From an uncultured Bacilli bacterium (GTDB taxonomy: Bacteria; Bacillota_I; Bacilli_A; RF39; UBA660), in contig CANROU010000003.1 in NCBI GenBank assembly GCA_947632325.1, positions 35,025 through 99,024 of the forward strand: DNA of 64,000 bases. The letters are read 5' to 3'. Positions 9,301-18,131 of the stretch are shown here, one piece after another (positions within the stretch are counted from its first letter, which is position 1; every line of letters begins with the position of its first letter). The position numbers and the translations under genes were made by a program. The notes under the pieces are model-generated. The model had not been told where the DNA came from. It made no database searches and saw nothing but the letters and a program-made list of their open reading frames with translations.

Positions 9301-10161
9301 ATTATCAATATCAGTAGCAGAATATGTAGTCCTAGAGTGTTGTGGTAAGAACATATAATAGTTATAGTAAGGATAATCCCTATTAACAGCTCTAGTATAA
9401 ACTTTTTGTCTATAATCTTGTAACATTGTTCTAAGATCAGTATAAAAATATTTACCATCATAACTGTAATATGTTCCTGGAGATAACATATCAGGTTTTG
9501 GTCCAATATTAATACAATATGATTCAGCCACAGGTGTATAAATATCCTTAGTTAAACAATGCCTGATAGCATCATCGCTAACTGTATAATAATTACTAGA
9601 TTTTACCCAATTAAGTGGTACTATTTGATAATCATTAGTCAACCAGTTAGTCCAAGAGCTAATAAAATTTACCCATCCATCATAACCCGCTATTTTAACA
9701 TGAGCTACTCTGTTTGGCCAATTTACTTCCACAAAAGCTCCATCAACCGAACGATATAAAGATCCCGTATCCATATAATTGTCTTTACCAGTTAAATCTC
9801 CAGCATCAGGGAAAAACAGACTATAAGCCTTTTGCGTATTAACTGATAAATCCAATAAAGCCACCTTAGCATCCGCAATTTCTGTTCTAGTTTCCCCATA
9901 AACTTTATTATAAGCTCTAGCTAAAACAACTAAATTATCGTCACTACTACTATTCATAGCGTTTTTAGCACTATAATAATCACCATAGCAAGCTACAGTA
10001 GTAAGAGAACCATCAGTATTAGCTGTTGCTAATTCATATTGATCTCCACAAACCATACGATTTTTAAAATCTACAGGTTTCATAGCATACACTGGAGTAA
10101 GAGATAATAACATCAAAAAACCACTAAAAAATAGATATTTTAATAACCATCTTTTTTGCAT
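6331..10161 (-). CDS. large secreted peptidoglycan glucosaminidase with SH3-like and Ig-like domains
   Basis: A 1276-residue exported protein. Residues 1-26 are a signal peptide ending near PVYA. A region at about 290-440 matches the glucosaminidase (GH73/LytD) domain, with the catalytic Glu expected in GITRNESANG near residue 337 and the FGDGAIDGDAY segment after it. SH3-like segments lie around 450-720. Three Ig-like modules at about 730-965 each contain a SATDPEDG-like motif and a closing VTYxVKDxxG strand, typical of DUF5011/HYR-type domains. The C-terminal 300 residues form two related beta-rich modules. It should cleave the glycan backbone during wall turnover or cell separation. AAGGAGG precedes the ATG. 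It is much larger than a typical autolysin because of the adhesive-type modules. Confidence 0.8.
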   Translation of the reverse strand: MQKRWLLKYLFFSGFLMLLSLTPVYAMKPVDFKNRMVCGDQYELATANTDGSLTTVACYGDYYSAKNAMNSSSDDNLVVLARAYNKVYGETRTEIADAKVALLDLSVNTQKAYSLFFPDAGDLTGKDNYMDTGSLYRSVDGAFVEVNWPNRVAHVKIAGYDGWVNFISSWTNWLTNDYQIVPLNWVKSSNYYTVSDDAIRHCLTKDIYTPVAESYCINIGPKPDMLSPGTYYSYDGKYFYTDLRTMLQDYRQKVYTRAVNRDYPYYNYYMFLPQHSRTTYSATDIDNYIRNQLKYSATTFDEASYLNGYISKLYGQGTFLYNAQQYYGVNAIVMLGITRNESANGRSAISVDKNNGFGDGAIDGDAYKAAKTYASFANSIYAYARNLFTYGYSNPYDWRYNGSVLGNKGVGMNVQYASDPYWSEKAAKYYNEFDYARNDYNFYQLGVTTTDKVYAYASASYDSKKVYSYDRRDFPMIIVKQEGAWYKVVSDLNIDANKNQIADGPYDWKNSYVYVPVDVVYKINNGKHGFIDPSEVYHYGDYDYTYNIYSSSNNLYDKDTVSIPKVAKLKKDVTFYYDAALTTPVQSSVFSDDGSTRITSARANTYVMVYAEAKDENGKPVAYLITSDYKHNQEDWVAADAIQFMGLSYGKENVDPGRHWAWVNSTPVDTRETVISGFYKNTYFPILDEVVVNGVKWYQVPADMNGTMGYVLASDPAGGCSVTYYQGTYIDQEPTITASDKTIIQGREFDYFEGVSATDPEDGNITKIDVTKTVDVNSPGQYQVTYTVKDNYGHTVSKTIVVTVLKDEEPTITAKDIMTTLGSPKPNLLDNVEAMDKEDGDLSSQVSFDDSKVKYNELGSYEVTYQVKDSFGHIVKKTITLEVKENMAPVIYASDHTITIESTFNPKEGVSAIDFEDGDLTDSIEVVKNEVKTDKLGSYEVTYQVEDSYKNITTKTITVEVIDKSEVEGVFYFDYLKKMDTNLQLRGYMTIQGMDNTLDNDIQYKIIFVNTENENNIYEQEATRITNLEGIDNPIYSPDGYTYTHAWFLINLDIDSLPVGNYIMYIKAEGKDTYSQSIVNNKLFTEEITSYQSSNKVVNIQNNYSNRSSAVTLYIRDNISIPLKTVDSYYNQYDVWDTLEFKNERLYLKGVSYSYGMNLADNTTVNRKIIFENKKTFKTYQFNLGSITNGLYKVALPVADGYDKTRAWYDTTLDISQLPKGDYKVYITTTSNVTDIAELTDLMGRDLSDVKATIADKTYQFKLNFEKGNTIELKVA

Positions 10162-10259
10162 ATTATCCCTCCTTTTTCTTTATCTATATTATAACATAAA
10201 ATCACTTTATAGTATAGTAATAGCCCCATTATAAATTATTGTTTACATCTATATAGACA

Positions 10260-10286
10260 TAAAAAAAGTACTATTACTAGTACTTA
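10260..10286 (-). terminator. rho-independent terminator of rplU-rpmA
   Basis: Eight-bp stem AAGTACTA/TAGTACTT with a four-base loop and seven T residues on the minus strand, overlapping the rpmA stop. Confidence 0.85.
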
Positions 10287-10565
10287 TTCAGCAACAGGAT
10301 AAACACTTACCTGTTTTTTATCTTTTCCACGTCTTTCGAATTTTACAATACCATCAACTATGGCATATAAAGTATCATCATTACCTCTTTTAACGTTATC
10401 CCCTGGATATACTTTAGTTCCTCTTTGACGATATAAAATATTACCAGCGGTAACAAATTCACCATCAGCAGCCTTGCTACCTAATCGACGTCCTATTGAA
10501 TCACGTCCATTAGAAGTAGATCCTTGACCTTTGTGATGAGCAAATAATTGTATATCTAATCTCAT
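10284..10565 (-). CDS. rpmA: 50S ribosomal protein L27
   Basis: 93 residues with the L27 core ([16 protein letters not shown]) and the IL-x-RQRGTK-x-x-PG segment. The N-terminus [13 protein letters not shown] carries the Firmicutes-type leader with an L-x-x-FA motif. In Staphylococcus the protease Prp removes this leader so that the mature N-terminus can reach the peptidyl transferase centre. The gene follows rplU with a 26 bp gap. The prp gene usually found between them is absent here. Confidence 0.97.
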   Translation of the reverse strand: MRLDIQLFAHHKGQGSTSNGRDSIGRRLGSKAADGEFVTAGNILYRQRGTKVYPGDNVKRGNDDTLYAIVDGIVKFERRGKDKKQVSVYPVAE

Positions 10566-10591
10566 GTTACTCTTCTCCTTCCAACTGTATA

Positions 10592-10897
10592 TTATCCAAT
10601 CTTTGTAATTTCAATTTTAGTATATGGTTGTCTATGTCCTTGTGTTAGTCTATTTGATTTATTAGATTTTGACTTATATTTGTATACTTTAATTTTTTTA
10701 CCTTTACCATTTTTGATGACCTTACCTTCTACTGTAGCACCTTTAATATAAGGATTACCTACCTGACCATCTTTCATTAATACTTCATCAAAACTAACAA
10801 CATCATTTTCTAAAGCATCGATTTTTTCAATATAAATAACCGATCCTTCTGTTACATAATATTGTTTCCCTCCTGTTTTAATAACAGCATTCATCAT
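10592..10897 (-). CDS. rplU: 50S ribosomal protein L21
   Basis: 101 residues, the normal family length, starting [12 protein letters not shown] and ending with [19 protein letters not shown], both signatures of L21. It binds 23S rRNA in the large subunit. It is the first gene of an rplU-rpmA operon with its own promoter and a leader of about 85 nt. AAAGGAGG lies before the ATG. Confidence 0.97.
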   Translation of the reverse strand: MMNAVIKTGGKQYYVTEGSVIYIEKIDALENDVVSFDEVLMKDGQVGNPYIKGATVEGKVIKNGKGKKIKVYKYKSKSNKSNRLTQGHRQPYTKIEITKIG

Positions 10898-10985
10898 ATT
10901 ACCTCCTTTATTATACTAAGACTCGCTCTTAAGGTACCAATGGTTTCTACCTTTTCAATGCGGTTTGAGCTTGAGGCGTCAAACA
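10898..10985 (-). promoter_or_regulatory. rplU 5' leader, probable L21-type regulatory RNA
   Basis: Between the promoter and rplU the transcript contains self-complementary segments, including a GGTA...TACC pairing and an AAGAGCGAGTCTT-like stem. Firmicutes rplU operons commonly carry an L21 leader in this position. I infer the same here from position and folding. I cannot confirm the family match by eye. Confidence 0.45.
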
Positions 10986-10990
10986 AGAAG

Positions 10991-11019
10991 AGTTTACCAT
11001 ATTTTTTATGTATCGTCAA
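10991..11019 (-). promoter_or_regulatory. sigma-A promoter of rplU-rpmA
   Basis: Minus-strand TTGACG, exactly 17 bp, TAAACT, in the gap after pyk. Confidence 0.65.
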
Positions 11020-11048
11020 ACTCTTTTAGAACTTTTTCGCAAAATTAT

Positions 11049-12461
11049 TTAAATTTCTTCAATTTTCATAAAATTAGTCTTATGACAATTTACTGGAAAA
11101 CCACCCGTTATGATAATATAATCTTTATTTTTCAAATGTAACATATCTATAGCTGTTTTTTTACAACTATCTACTATTTCATCTGTAGAATGACATTCCT
11201 CTATTAATTTTGGATAAATACCAAAATATAAAGTTAATGACCGAACTGTATGTCTGTTAGGACTAGTCGCTACAATTGGACATCGTGGACGAAACCGACT
11301 GATTTTTTTGGCCGTATTACCAGAATTAGTAGAAGTCACAATAGCTTGCACTTTTAATCTATTGGCACTATCTACTACTGAATGAGCAATACAAGAAGTT
11401 ATATCAGGGTGCGTACTAAACATCGTATCATCTAAAAGATCAATATAATTAATATCTTCTTCAGCACTTTTAATAATTTTGTTCATCATTTCAACCGTTT
11501 CCACAGGAAAATTACCAATAGTCGTTTCACCAGATAACATAACGGCATCACTACCGTCTATTACGGCATTATAAACATCAGTAATCTCTGCTTTAGTTGG
11601 TAAATTATCATTTTCCATGGTAGACAACAATTCCGTAGCTACAATTCCTATTTTACCTTCAACATTAACCTTTTGTAACATCATCTTTTGTAACCCTGGT
11701 AATTTTTCAATAGGAACCTCTACGCCCAAATCACCTCTTGCGACCATAATGCCATCACTATGTTTGATTATTTCATCCAAATCATCTATGGCTTCATTGT
11801 TTTCAATTTTACTAATAAGTTGTATATTATCATCACCTAATTCAATTAAATAATCATTAACATCTAATACATCAAAATGATCCCTTACAAAAGAAAGAGC
11901 TAAAAAATCAATCTTTTGTGAGACAGCAAAACGAATATCTTCTTTACTACTTGTAGATAAATAATCTAATTGTAAATTACTATCAGGAAAATGAACAGTA
12001 CGATTACTATAAATAGGTCCTTCTTGTTCTACTTCACACACCACATAATCTTCATGTTGTTCTTGAACCTTTAAAGACACTTTACCATCAGAAAGTAATA
12101 AATGCATATTAGGATGTAATAAAGAGATAATATCACAGTAATTAACAGAAAACTCTTGATTGGTTCCTAAAATATCACGATTTACAATCTTAACATGACT
12201 TCCTTCTTTTAAAAAGCATTTTCCATCAGTCATTTCTCCCAAACGTACTTCAGGACCATTCATATCCATCATAATACCGATGGCTTTATGATATTCATCT
12301 TCTAATTGATGAATTTTAGCAATAATCTCTTTACACTGTTCTTCGGTCGCATGTGATAAATTAAACCGCGCTACATCCATCCCTGATTCTATCATCTTTC
12401 TTAATATTTCTATGTCATTACTTGCTGGACCAATTGTACAGATAATTTTTGTCTTTTTCAT
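11049..12461 (-). CDS. pyk: pyruvate kinase
   Basis: 470 residues. It starts KKTKIICTIGPASND and contains MVARGDLGVEVP and the VMLSGETTIGNFP substrate/metal site, all diagnostic. It converts phosphoenolpyruvate and ADP to pyruvate and ATP, the last step of glycolysis, in the cytoplasm. The length fits the core enzyme without the extra C-terminal PEP-utiliser domain of Bacillus subtilis Pyk. The gene begins one base after the dnaE stop, so the two are co-transcribed, like the dnaE...pyk neighbourhood of other Bacilli. Confidence 0.97.
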   Translation of the reverse strand: MKKTKIICTIGPASNDIEILRKMIESGMDVARFNLSHATEEQCKEIIAKIHQLEDEYHKAIGIMMDMNGPEVRLGEMTDGKCFLKEGSHVKIVNRDILGTNQEFSVNYCDIISLLHPNMHLLLSDGKVSLKVQEQHEDYVVCEVEQEGPIYSNRTVHFPDSNLQLDYLSTSSKEDIRFAVSQKIDFLALSFVRDHFDVLDVNDYLIELGDDNIQLISKIENNEAIDDLDEIIKHSDGIMVARGDLGVEVPIEKLPGLQKMMLQKVNVEGKIGIVATELLSTMENDNLPTKAEITDVYNAVIDGSDAVMLSGETTIGNFPVETVEMMNKIIKSAEEDINYIDLLDDTMFSTHPDITSCIAHSVVDSANRLKVQAIVTSTNSGNTAKKISRFRPRCPIVATSPNRHTVRSLTLYFGIYPKLIEECHSTDEIVDSCKKTAIDMLHLKNKDYIIITGGFPVNCHKTNFMKIEEI

Positions 12462-12462
12462 T

Positions 12463-15417
12463 TTACACCCTCTTTTCTAATTTTTCTATTTTTTGAACCA
12501 CAATCTGCCATGAATTAAATCGTCTTTCTACTACACCAATGATTTTTAACAATTGCCCTGTTTGTAAATCGGGATATTGTTTCAACACACTAGGGAAAAG
12601 CACAAATGTTGAACTTGTCGTATCATCACTACCTGTCAAAAAAGCCATCTCTTCTTTATTTTTTGTGGTTATGATCTTAATTTTTTCAACTAAAATAAGC
12701 ACTGTTACTTTTTGACTGATATTACTTAAATTATCTATTTCATTTAAAGATAATGCTTCTTGATATTGATACTGATAAGCTGTAATAGGATGGGCACTCA
12801 TATAAAAGCCAAATAATGCTTTTTCCTGTTGCAAAAGTTCCTCTTTTGTATATTCAGTAGATATTTCTATTTCTGGTTTTATTACTAAAGATGGATCTAA
12901 ATCTTTAGTCAATTCAGCATAATTAATCAAATTACTCAAATTATTAATCAATGTTTTTTTATTGTAACCAAAGGAACTAAAAGTTCCAGCTAAAATCAAT
13001 GTTTCTAAATTTTTAGAACCCACGTTTCTAGAATAGATACGACTAATAGTATCATAAATATCTTGGAAATTTTCCTTAGATCTTTCTTTTATTATTTCAT
13101 TACTAACAGTCTGTCCAATACCTTTAATATTTGATAACGGAAATAACAACCCCTCATCTACTACCCTAAAACTAGTCGTACTTCTTTTTATATCAGGAGG
13201 TATAATCGTAATATGCCGATTTCTAGCCTCCATAATATAATCTTTAGTTTTACTTTCACTACCTATAACACTAGATAATAAATTACTATAAAAATATTTA
13301 GGAAAATGAGCCTTTAAATAAGCCATTTTGTAAGCAATAAGCGAATATGCCACCGAATGTGAACGATTAAATCCATAACTAGCAAAATTTAAAATCAATT
13401 GAAATATCTGTTTAACGGTTTTAGGATCATGTCCCAATGCTACACTCTGCTTAATAAATTTTTCCTCTTCATTTTTTAAAAGAGATACTTTCTTTTTACT
13501 CATGGCCCTTCGTAAAATATCAGCTTCTCCTAAACTATAGCCCGCTAAAACATTGGCAACTTGCATTATTTGTTCTTGATAAATTAAAATACCATATGTA
13601 TTATCTAAAATAGGTTTTAAGGCTGGATCCAAATAACTAATTGGTTCTTTTCCTTGTTTCCTTCTAATGTAGCTATCAATATTCACAGCTGGACCAGGGC
13701 GAAAAAGGGCAATAGCCGCAAAAATATCTTCAAAAGTAGTTGGTTGTAATTTTTTTAAAAACTGTCTCATACCACTTGATTCAAACTGAAATATTCCCGT
13801 AGTATCAGCAGTCTTAAATATTTCAATAGCATCCTCATCATTTAATGGAATCTTTTGAAAATCAACACTTATTTTTTCTTTATCTTTTATATCATTCAAA
13901 ATATTCATAATGGTAGTCAAATTCTTTAATCCCAAAAAATCCATCTTCAATAGTCCTAATTCTTCTAGATATTCCATAGAATATCCTGTTAAATACATAT
14001 CTTGATTTTTAACTAGAGGAATTATTTCGTCTAAGTCAACGTCACACATGACAATTCCTGCAGCATGAATAGAAGTATGTCTTGGGAAACCTTCCAGTCT
14101 ATCAGCAATTTTAAACATTTTAGATAATTGTGGATCACTTTCAACCATTGCCCTTAAAGATGGAATGTTTTTATACAAAACACTCAGTTTATCCTTAGTG
14201 ATATTAGGTATTAATTTACAGACAGCATCTACTTTATAAAGAGGAATATTAAGAGTTCTTGACACATCCCTAATGGCTTGTTTAGCTCCTAATGTACCAA
14301 AGGTAATTATACCCGCTACCCGCTTTTCACCATAACGATCAATAACATATTTTATTACCTCATCTCGATAACAATCAGGAAAATCTGTATCTATATCAGG
14401 CATAGTTATCCTCTCTGGATTAAGAAAACGTTCAAATAATAAATCATATTTCATGGGATCAATATCCGTTATACCAAGTGAATAGGCCACCAAAGATCCA
14501 GCAGCACTTCCTCTTCCTGGACCTACTAAAATATTTTTTTGTTTAGCATATTTAATAAAATCATAGACTACTAAAAAATAATTAGAAAACCCCATTTTCT
14601 TAATAACACCAAGTTCATACATGAGCCGTTTTTGATAAGCAACAGGAACTTCATTGTTCAATCTCTTTTTAAGGCCCTTTTTACTAAGTTCCAATAAATA
14701 AGTATCATCATCTAAACCCTTATTTTGCGAATATTTAGGTAATCTTACTTTAGCTTTAGGAAATTCCAAATTACAACTATCTGCAATCTTATTACTATTG
14801 TAAAGTATCTCATTTGGAAATTTAGTATATTCTAAATCATTAATTATAAAAGGTTTATCACTATTAGGAACAAAAACATTATCAGCTATCGTTTTACCAT
14901 CACGAATCATTAACAAGTAGGTCAAAAATTGCCTATCTGTCTCCTTAAAATATGTACTTTTAGGCAAATAAACAATCTCTTTATCTTTGGGAATAGTTTG
15001 ATATTGTTCTAAGGTCGCAACACCAATATATAAATCTTCTAATGCAACTAACTTATCATATAATTCTATACATTCTACCACAATCTTGATTGTTCCCTTA
15101 CTATATTGTTTTAAATCATCTATAGTAATCATTCTTTCGCTTTGAATAGTTGCTAATTTAATTAAATTTTGATAACCTTTATAATCTTTGGCAAAATATA
15201 AAACGATATCCTTTTCTAAAAACATTTCTAAACCAATTAATGGCTTAATATTATTTTGTTTGCATTTATGATAAAATTCCATTGCCCCATACATATTACA
15301 ATCACAAATAGCTATGGAGGTTAAATGTTGTGCTTTACTAAATTCAATCAATTCATCAATTGTTATTAAACTAGATAATAACGAATAGTTCGTTTTAACA
15401 TATAATGGTGTATACAT
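12463..15417 (-). CDS. dnaE: DNA polymerase III alpha subunit (DnaE type)
   Basis: 984 residues. An N-terminal PHP domain starts YTPLYVKTNYSLL. The C-family polymerase core has PGRGSAAGS at about 299-307 and the catalytic aspartates in MPDIDTDFPD near residue 340. It continues with the finger region (RPGPAVNIDSYIRRKQG), the tandem HhH and an OB-fold at the C-terminus. It is a DNA replicase or lagging-strand polymerase. At 984 residues it is shorter than the Escherichia coli enzyme (1160) and similar to short DnaE enzymes of other low-GC bacteria. GGAGG lies upstream of the ATG. No PolC gene is visible in this window. Confidence 0.97.
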   Translation of the reverse strand: MYTPLYVKTNYSLLSSLITIDELIEFSKAQHLTSIAICDCNMYGAMEFYHKCKQNNIKPLIGLEMFLEKDIVLYFAKDYKGYQNLIKLATIQSERMITIDDLKQYSKGTIKIVVECIELYDKLVALEDLYIGVATLEQYQTIPKDKEIVYLPKSTYFKETDRQFLTYLLMIRDGKTIADNVFVPNSDKPFIINDLEYTKFPNEILYNSNKIADSCNLEFPKAKVRLPKYSQNKGLDDDTYLLELSKKGLKKRLNNEVPVAYQKRLMYELGVIKKMGFSNYFLVVYDFIKYAKQKNILVGPGRGSAAGSLVAYSLGITDIDPMKYDLLFERFLNPERITMPDIDTDFPDCYRDEVIKYVIDRYGEKRVAGIITFGTLGAKQAIRDVSRTLNIPLYKVDAVCKLIPNITKDKLSVLYKNIPSLRAMVESDPQLSKMFKIADRLEGFPRHTSIHAAGIVMCDVDLDEIIPLVKNQDMYLTGYSMEYLEELGLLKMDFLGLKNLTTIMNILNDIKDKEKISVDFQKIPLNDEDAIEIFKTADTTGIFQFESSGMRQFLKKLQPTTFEDIFAAIALFRPGPAVNIDSYIRRKQGKEPISYLDPALKPILDNTYGILIYQEQIMQVANVLAGYSLGEADILRRAMSKKKVSLLKNEEEKFIKQSVALGHDPKTVKQIFQLILNFASYGFNRSHSVAYSLIAYKMAYLKAHFPKYFYSNLLSSVIGSESKTKDYIMEARNRHITIIPPDIKRSTTSFRVVDEGLLFPLSNIKGIGQTVSNEIIKERSKENFQDIYDTISRIYSRNVGSKNLETLILAGTFSSFGYNKKTLINNLSNLINYAELTKDLDPSLVIKPEIEISTEYTKEELLQQEKALFGFYMSAHPITAYQYQYQEALSLNEIDNLSNISQKVTVLILVEKIKIITTKNKEEMAFLTGSDDTTSSTFVLFPSVLKQYPDLQTGQLLKIIGVVERRFNSWQIVVQKIEKLEKRV

Positions 15418-15478
15418 ACTTTACCTCCATTCTAATCATATTTTATCATATGTTTGGCATAAAATACAGTGTTAATAT

Positions 15479-15507
15479 TTGACTTTCCTAAAATTATGTG
15501 ATAAAGT
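15479..15507 (+). promoter_or_regulatory. promoter of rpmB
   Basis: TTGACT, 17 bp spacer and TAAAGT with an upstream TG (extended -10), about 35 bp before the ATG. Confidence 0.5.
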
Positions 15508-15544
15508 TATTAGGCAATGAAACTGTATTAAAGGAGGAGAAAAA

Positions 15545-15745
15545 ATGCCAGTTAAAGTAACATCTAAAAAACCACTTTCAGGAAATTCTAGAAGTCATGC
15601 TTTAAATGCTACTAAGAGACAACAAAAGGTTAATTTACAAGTACAACGTTTAAGTGACGGTACTAAAGTACGTTTAAGTGCTAGAGAAAAAAGAACCTTA
15701 AGAAAAGATGATAAAATAGTAGAAGATGAACAGACGAACGTTTAG
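15545..15745 (+). CDS. rpmB: 50S ribosomal protein L28
   Basis: A 66-residue basic protein. The order KPLSGNSRSHALNATKR, VNLQVQRL then VRLSAREKRTL matches the L28 signature (G-N-x-x-SHA-x-N-x-T/S-KR and V-S-A-R). The zinc-binding cysteines of some L28 proteins are missing, so it is the zinc-free form, and the C-terminus has a short acidic extension. AAAGGAGGAG precedes the ATG. The gene is monocistronic between its own promoter and terminator, divergent from dnaE. Confidence 0.9.
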   Translation: MPVKVTSKKPLSGNSRSHALNATKRQQKVNLQVQRLSDGTKVRLSAREKRTLRKDDKIVEDEQTNV

Positions 15746-15773
15746 TAATTTATACTACCACAATATTGTATTT

Positions 15774-15803
15774 AAAACAGTCAAGTAATGACTGCTTTTT
15801 TTG
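15774..15803 (+). terminator. rho-independent terminator of rpmB
   Basis: Stem CAGTCA/TGACTG with a five-base loop, followed by C and seven T residues. Confidence 0.85.
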
Positions 15804-15874
15804 TAAAAAGATGAAAAGACATTGTAAAACAGCTATCTATTAGATATAATATATACTAGTTGGAGGTTATTAAA

Positions 15875-18019
15875 GTGAAGAAAGAAAAAGAAGAAAAAAG
15901 GAAAATAAGCAAAGCCTGGACTATTATTTTAACTATCATAACATGTATTGCTTTAGTTACAAATGCTTATTCTATTTATAATATTTTATTACTAGGTCCA
16001 ATTGAACCACTTATTCGCTATATTATAGTAGGAATCATGATCCTAATTGATTTAATAATCATAATTAAATTATTTATTATCTATAAACGTCATAGAAATC
16101 CAAAACATTCTATCCTGATGTTATTCTTATTATTAATATATATATTAATTAATGTATTAATAGGTTATATGATTAATAGAGTATATGGATCTATCAATTC
16201 TATGAATAAGGGATATATAACCTATACTACTGATTTAATTACCTTAAAAGATTCTAAAATAAATGATATTGCTGATGTTAAAGATTTAGAAATTGGTATC
16301 ATTGATGACAAAGAATCGATAGATGGCTATGTAATCAGTCAAGAAATTATAAAAGAAAACAAATTAAGTGAAACTAATGATATAAATTCATATTCTGATT
16401 ACTCATCAATGATGGATGATTTATATAACAAAAAAATTGATGCACTATTTATTTCTGATAATTATCCCTCTATGTTTCAGGGCATTAGTCAATATGAAAA
16501 TATTAAAGATGATACTAAAATAATTTTTAGTAAAAATAAAAAGGTAAAAAAAGATAATGCTGATTCTACTTTGTTAGCTACTAATAAGCCTATTACAGAA
16601 CCATTTACTATACTATTAATGGGTGTAGATTCAGAAATGGATGGACTTGATAAAAATAGTGTTGGAAATGGTGATGCCTTAATATTGATTACTTTTAACC
16701 CTAAGACATTAAATGCCACTATGCTTAGCATCCCACGTGATACTTATGTACCAATTGCTTGTTTTGCTAATCAGATTGAAAATAAAATAACTCATGCTGC
16801 ATGGCATGGTGAAAGTTGTATGATTAAAACTATTCAAAACTTTACAGATATTAATATTGATTACTATGTTAAAATCAATTTTAAAGGTGTTGTAGGATTA
16901 GTCGATGCTTTGGGAGGAATTGATGTTGAAGTTCCACAAAGGCTTTGTACTGATGATAGTAATCGAGGCAAAACAGTATGTATTAATGAAGGATTACAAC
17001 ATTTAGATGGTGAAGGAGCATTAGTTCTATCAAGAAATCGTAAACAGTTAGATAATGGTGATATAGGTCGTGGTTTAAATCAGCAGCTTGTAATTCAAGC
17101 CATGATTAATCAAATTAAAAACATTAATAATGTTAATAAACTATTAGAAATATTAGATATGGTTTCTAGAAACATGGATACCAATCTTACAACTGAACAA
17201 ATTCTATCTTTCTATAATATTGCTAAAGATATTTTAAGTCGCAAGTTAGATAAGGAAAATGGTGAAATTGTTAACGTACAACATTTGTTTATTCAGGGTA
17301 ATGGTCAAATGATCTATGATGAGAATACTAGAATGGTTTTATGGAATTATGTACCTGTTCAAAAGAGTATTGATGATGTTGTTGATGCTATGAAAGTTAA
17401 TTTAGCTTTGAAAGATTATGAATTAATTAAAGAATTTGATTTCTCTATTAATGAAGATTATGAAAAAGAAATTATTGGTGAAGGACCTTATAAGAGCAAT
17501 AATAATTATACCCTTCTACCTGATTTTACTGGTGATACAAAGGAACAAGCTACTAAATGGGCTAGTGCTAATGGTGTAAAAGTAACATTTGTTACTGAAG
17601 AAACCAATGCATATCCAAACGGTACTGTATTTAAACAATCAGAACCCGCTAATAAGAGAACTGATAAACTTAAAGGTAGTGTGACATTAACTTTAGCGGC
17701 TAGCAAAAAGAGCAATGACACTACTACTGATGAAATAGATTGTAGCAAAGATAAAAAGAACAAAGCTTGTTTAGTACCTGATTTTACTAAAATGACTAAA
17801 CAAGAAATTATATCATGGGTAAAACCTTTAAAAAATGTTAATATTAAATTTGAAGAAGTTGTATACCCTGGAGCTACAGCTGGACAAATTGTTTCCCAAA
17901 GTGTAAGTGCTAATACCTATTTAGGAGATACTATCAACATTACTATAGGTATTGCCAAAGACAATCAAGAAACAGTGGAACCGGATGATAATGATACTAC
18001 GGAAGAAACCGATGAATAG
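15875..18019 (+). CDS. LytR-CpsA-Psr family wall glycopolymer transferase fused to PASTA domains
   Basis: 714 residues from the GTG at 15875, chosen because TTGGAGG lies eight bases upstream. Three N-terminal membrane helices come first. An extracellular segment (about 115-225) resembles a periplasmic substrate-binding lobe (LEIGIIDDKESIDGYVISQE, then KIDALFISDN). Next is the LCP catalytic domain (about 245-415), with LLMGVDS, LSIPRDTYV, DALGGIDVEVP and GEGALVLSRNR including its key Arg residues. Two PASTA modules and an acidic tail finish the chain. LCP enzymes attach teichoic acids or other glycopolymers to peptidoglycan. The PASTA modules probably direct it to nascent wall. The fusion is unlike Bacillus TagTUV, which lack PASTA. 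Confidence 0.9.
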   Translation: MKKEKEEKRKISKAWTIILTIITCIALVTNAYSIYNILLLGPIEPLIRYIIVGIMILIDLIIIIKLFIIYKRHRNPKHSILMLFLLLIYILINVLIGYMINRVYGSINSMNKGYITYTTDLITLKDSKINDIADVKDLEIGIIDDKESIDGYVISQEIIKENKLSETNDINSYSDYSSMMDDLYNKKIDALFISDNYPSMFQGISQYENIKDDTKIIFSKNKKVKKDNADSTLLATNKPITEPFTILLMGVDSEMDGLDKNSVGNGDALILITFNPKTLNATMLSIPRDTYVPIACFANQIENKITHAAWHGESCMIKTIQNFTDINIDYYVKINFKGVVGLVDALGGIDVEVPQRLCTDDSNRGKTVCINEGLQHLDGEGALVLSRNRKQLDNGDIGRGLNQQLVIQAMINQIKNINNVNKLLEILDMVSRNMDTNLTTEQILSFYNIAKDILSRKLDKENGEIVNVQHLFIQGNGQMIYDENTRMVLWNYVPVQKSIDDVVDAMKVNLALKDYELIKEFDFSINEDYEKEIIGEGPYKSNNNYTLLPDFTGDTKEQATKWASANGVKVTFVTEETNAYPNGTVFKQSEPANKRTDKLKGSVTLTLAASKKSNDTTTDEIDCSKDKKNKACLVPDFTKMTKQEIISWVKPLKNVNIKFEEVVYPGATAGQIVSQSVSANTYLGDTINITIGIAKDNQETVEPDDNDTTEETDE

Positions 18020-18031
18020 GTTTCTTTTTTT
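18005..18031 (+). terminator. rho-independent terminator of the LCP gene
   Basis: Stem GAAACC/GGTTTC with the TAG stop in and next to the loop, then seven T residues. Confidence 0.75.
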
Positions 18032-18042
18032 ATTAATAATTA

Positions 18043-18079
18043 AAAAAAAGAAAGACCATAACACTATGTATCTTTCTTC
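18043..18079 (-). terminator. rho-independent terminator of the gat-ltaS operon
   Basis: Stem AAGAAAGA/TCTTTCTT with a 15-base loop and a minus-strand T tract, 52 bp after the last gene. Confidence 0.65.
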
Positions 18080-18131
18080 GTTAGAAATAAATTCTAACAG
18101 TAAAGTATATGTAATAAACTAATTAATATGC

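Noticed and set aside
10986..11040. Terminator after pyk
   Set aside because: AAGAGTTT/AAACTCTT could pair, but the loop is 22 bases, there is no T tract, and the segment overlaps the rplU promoter.
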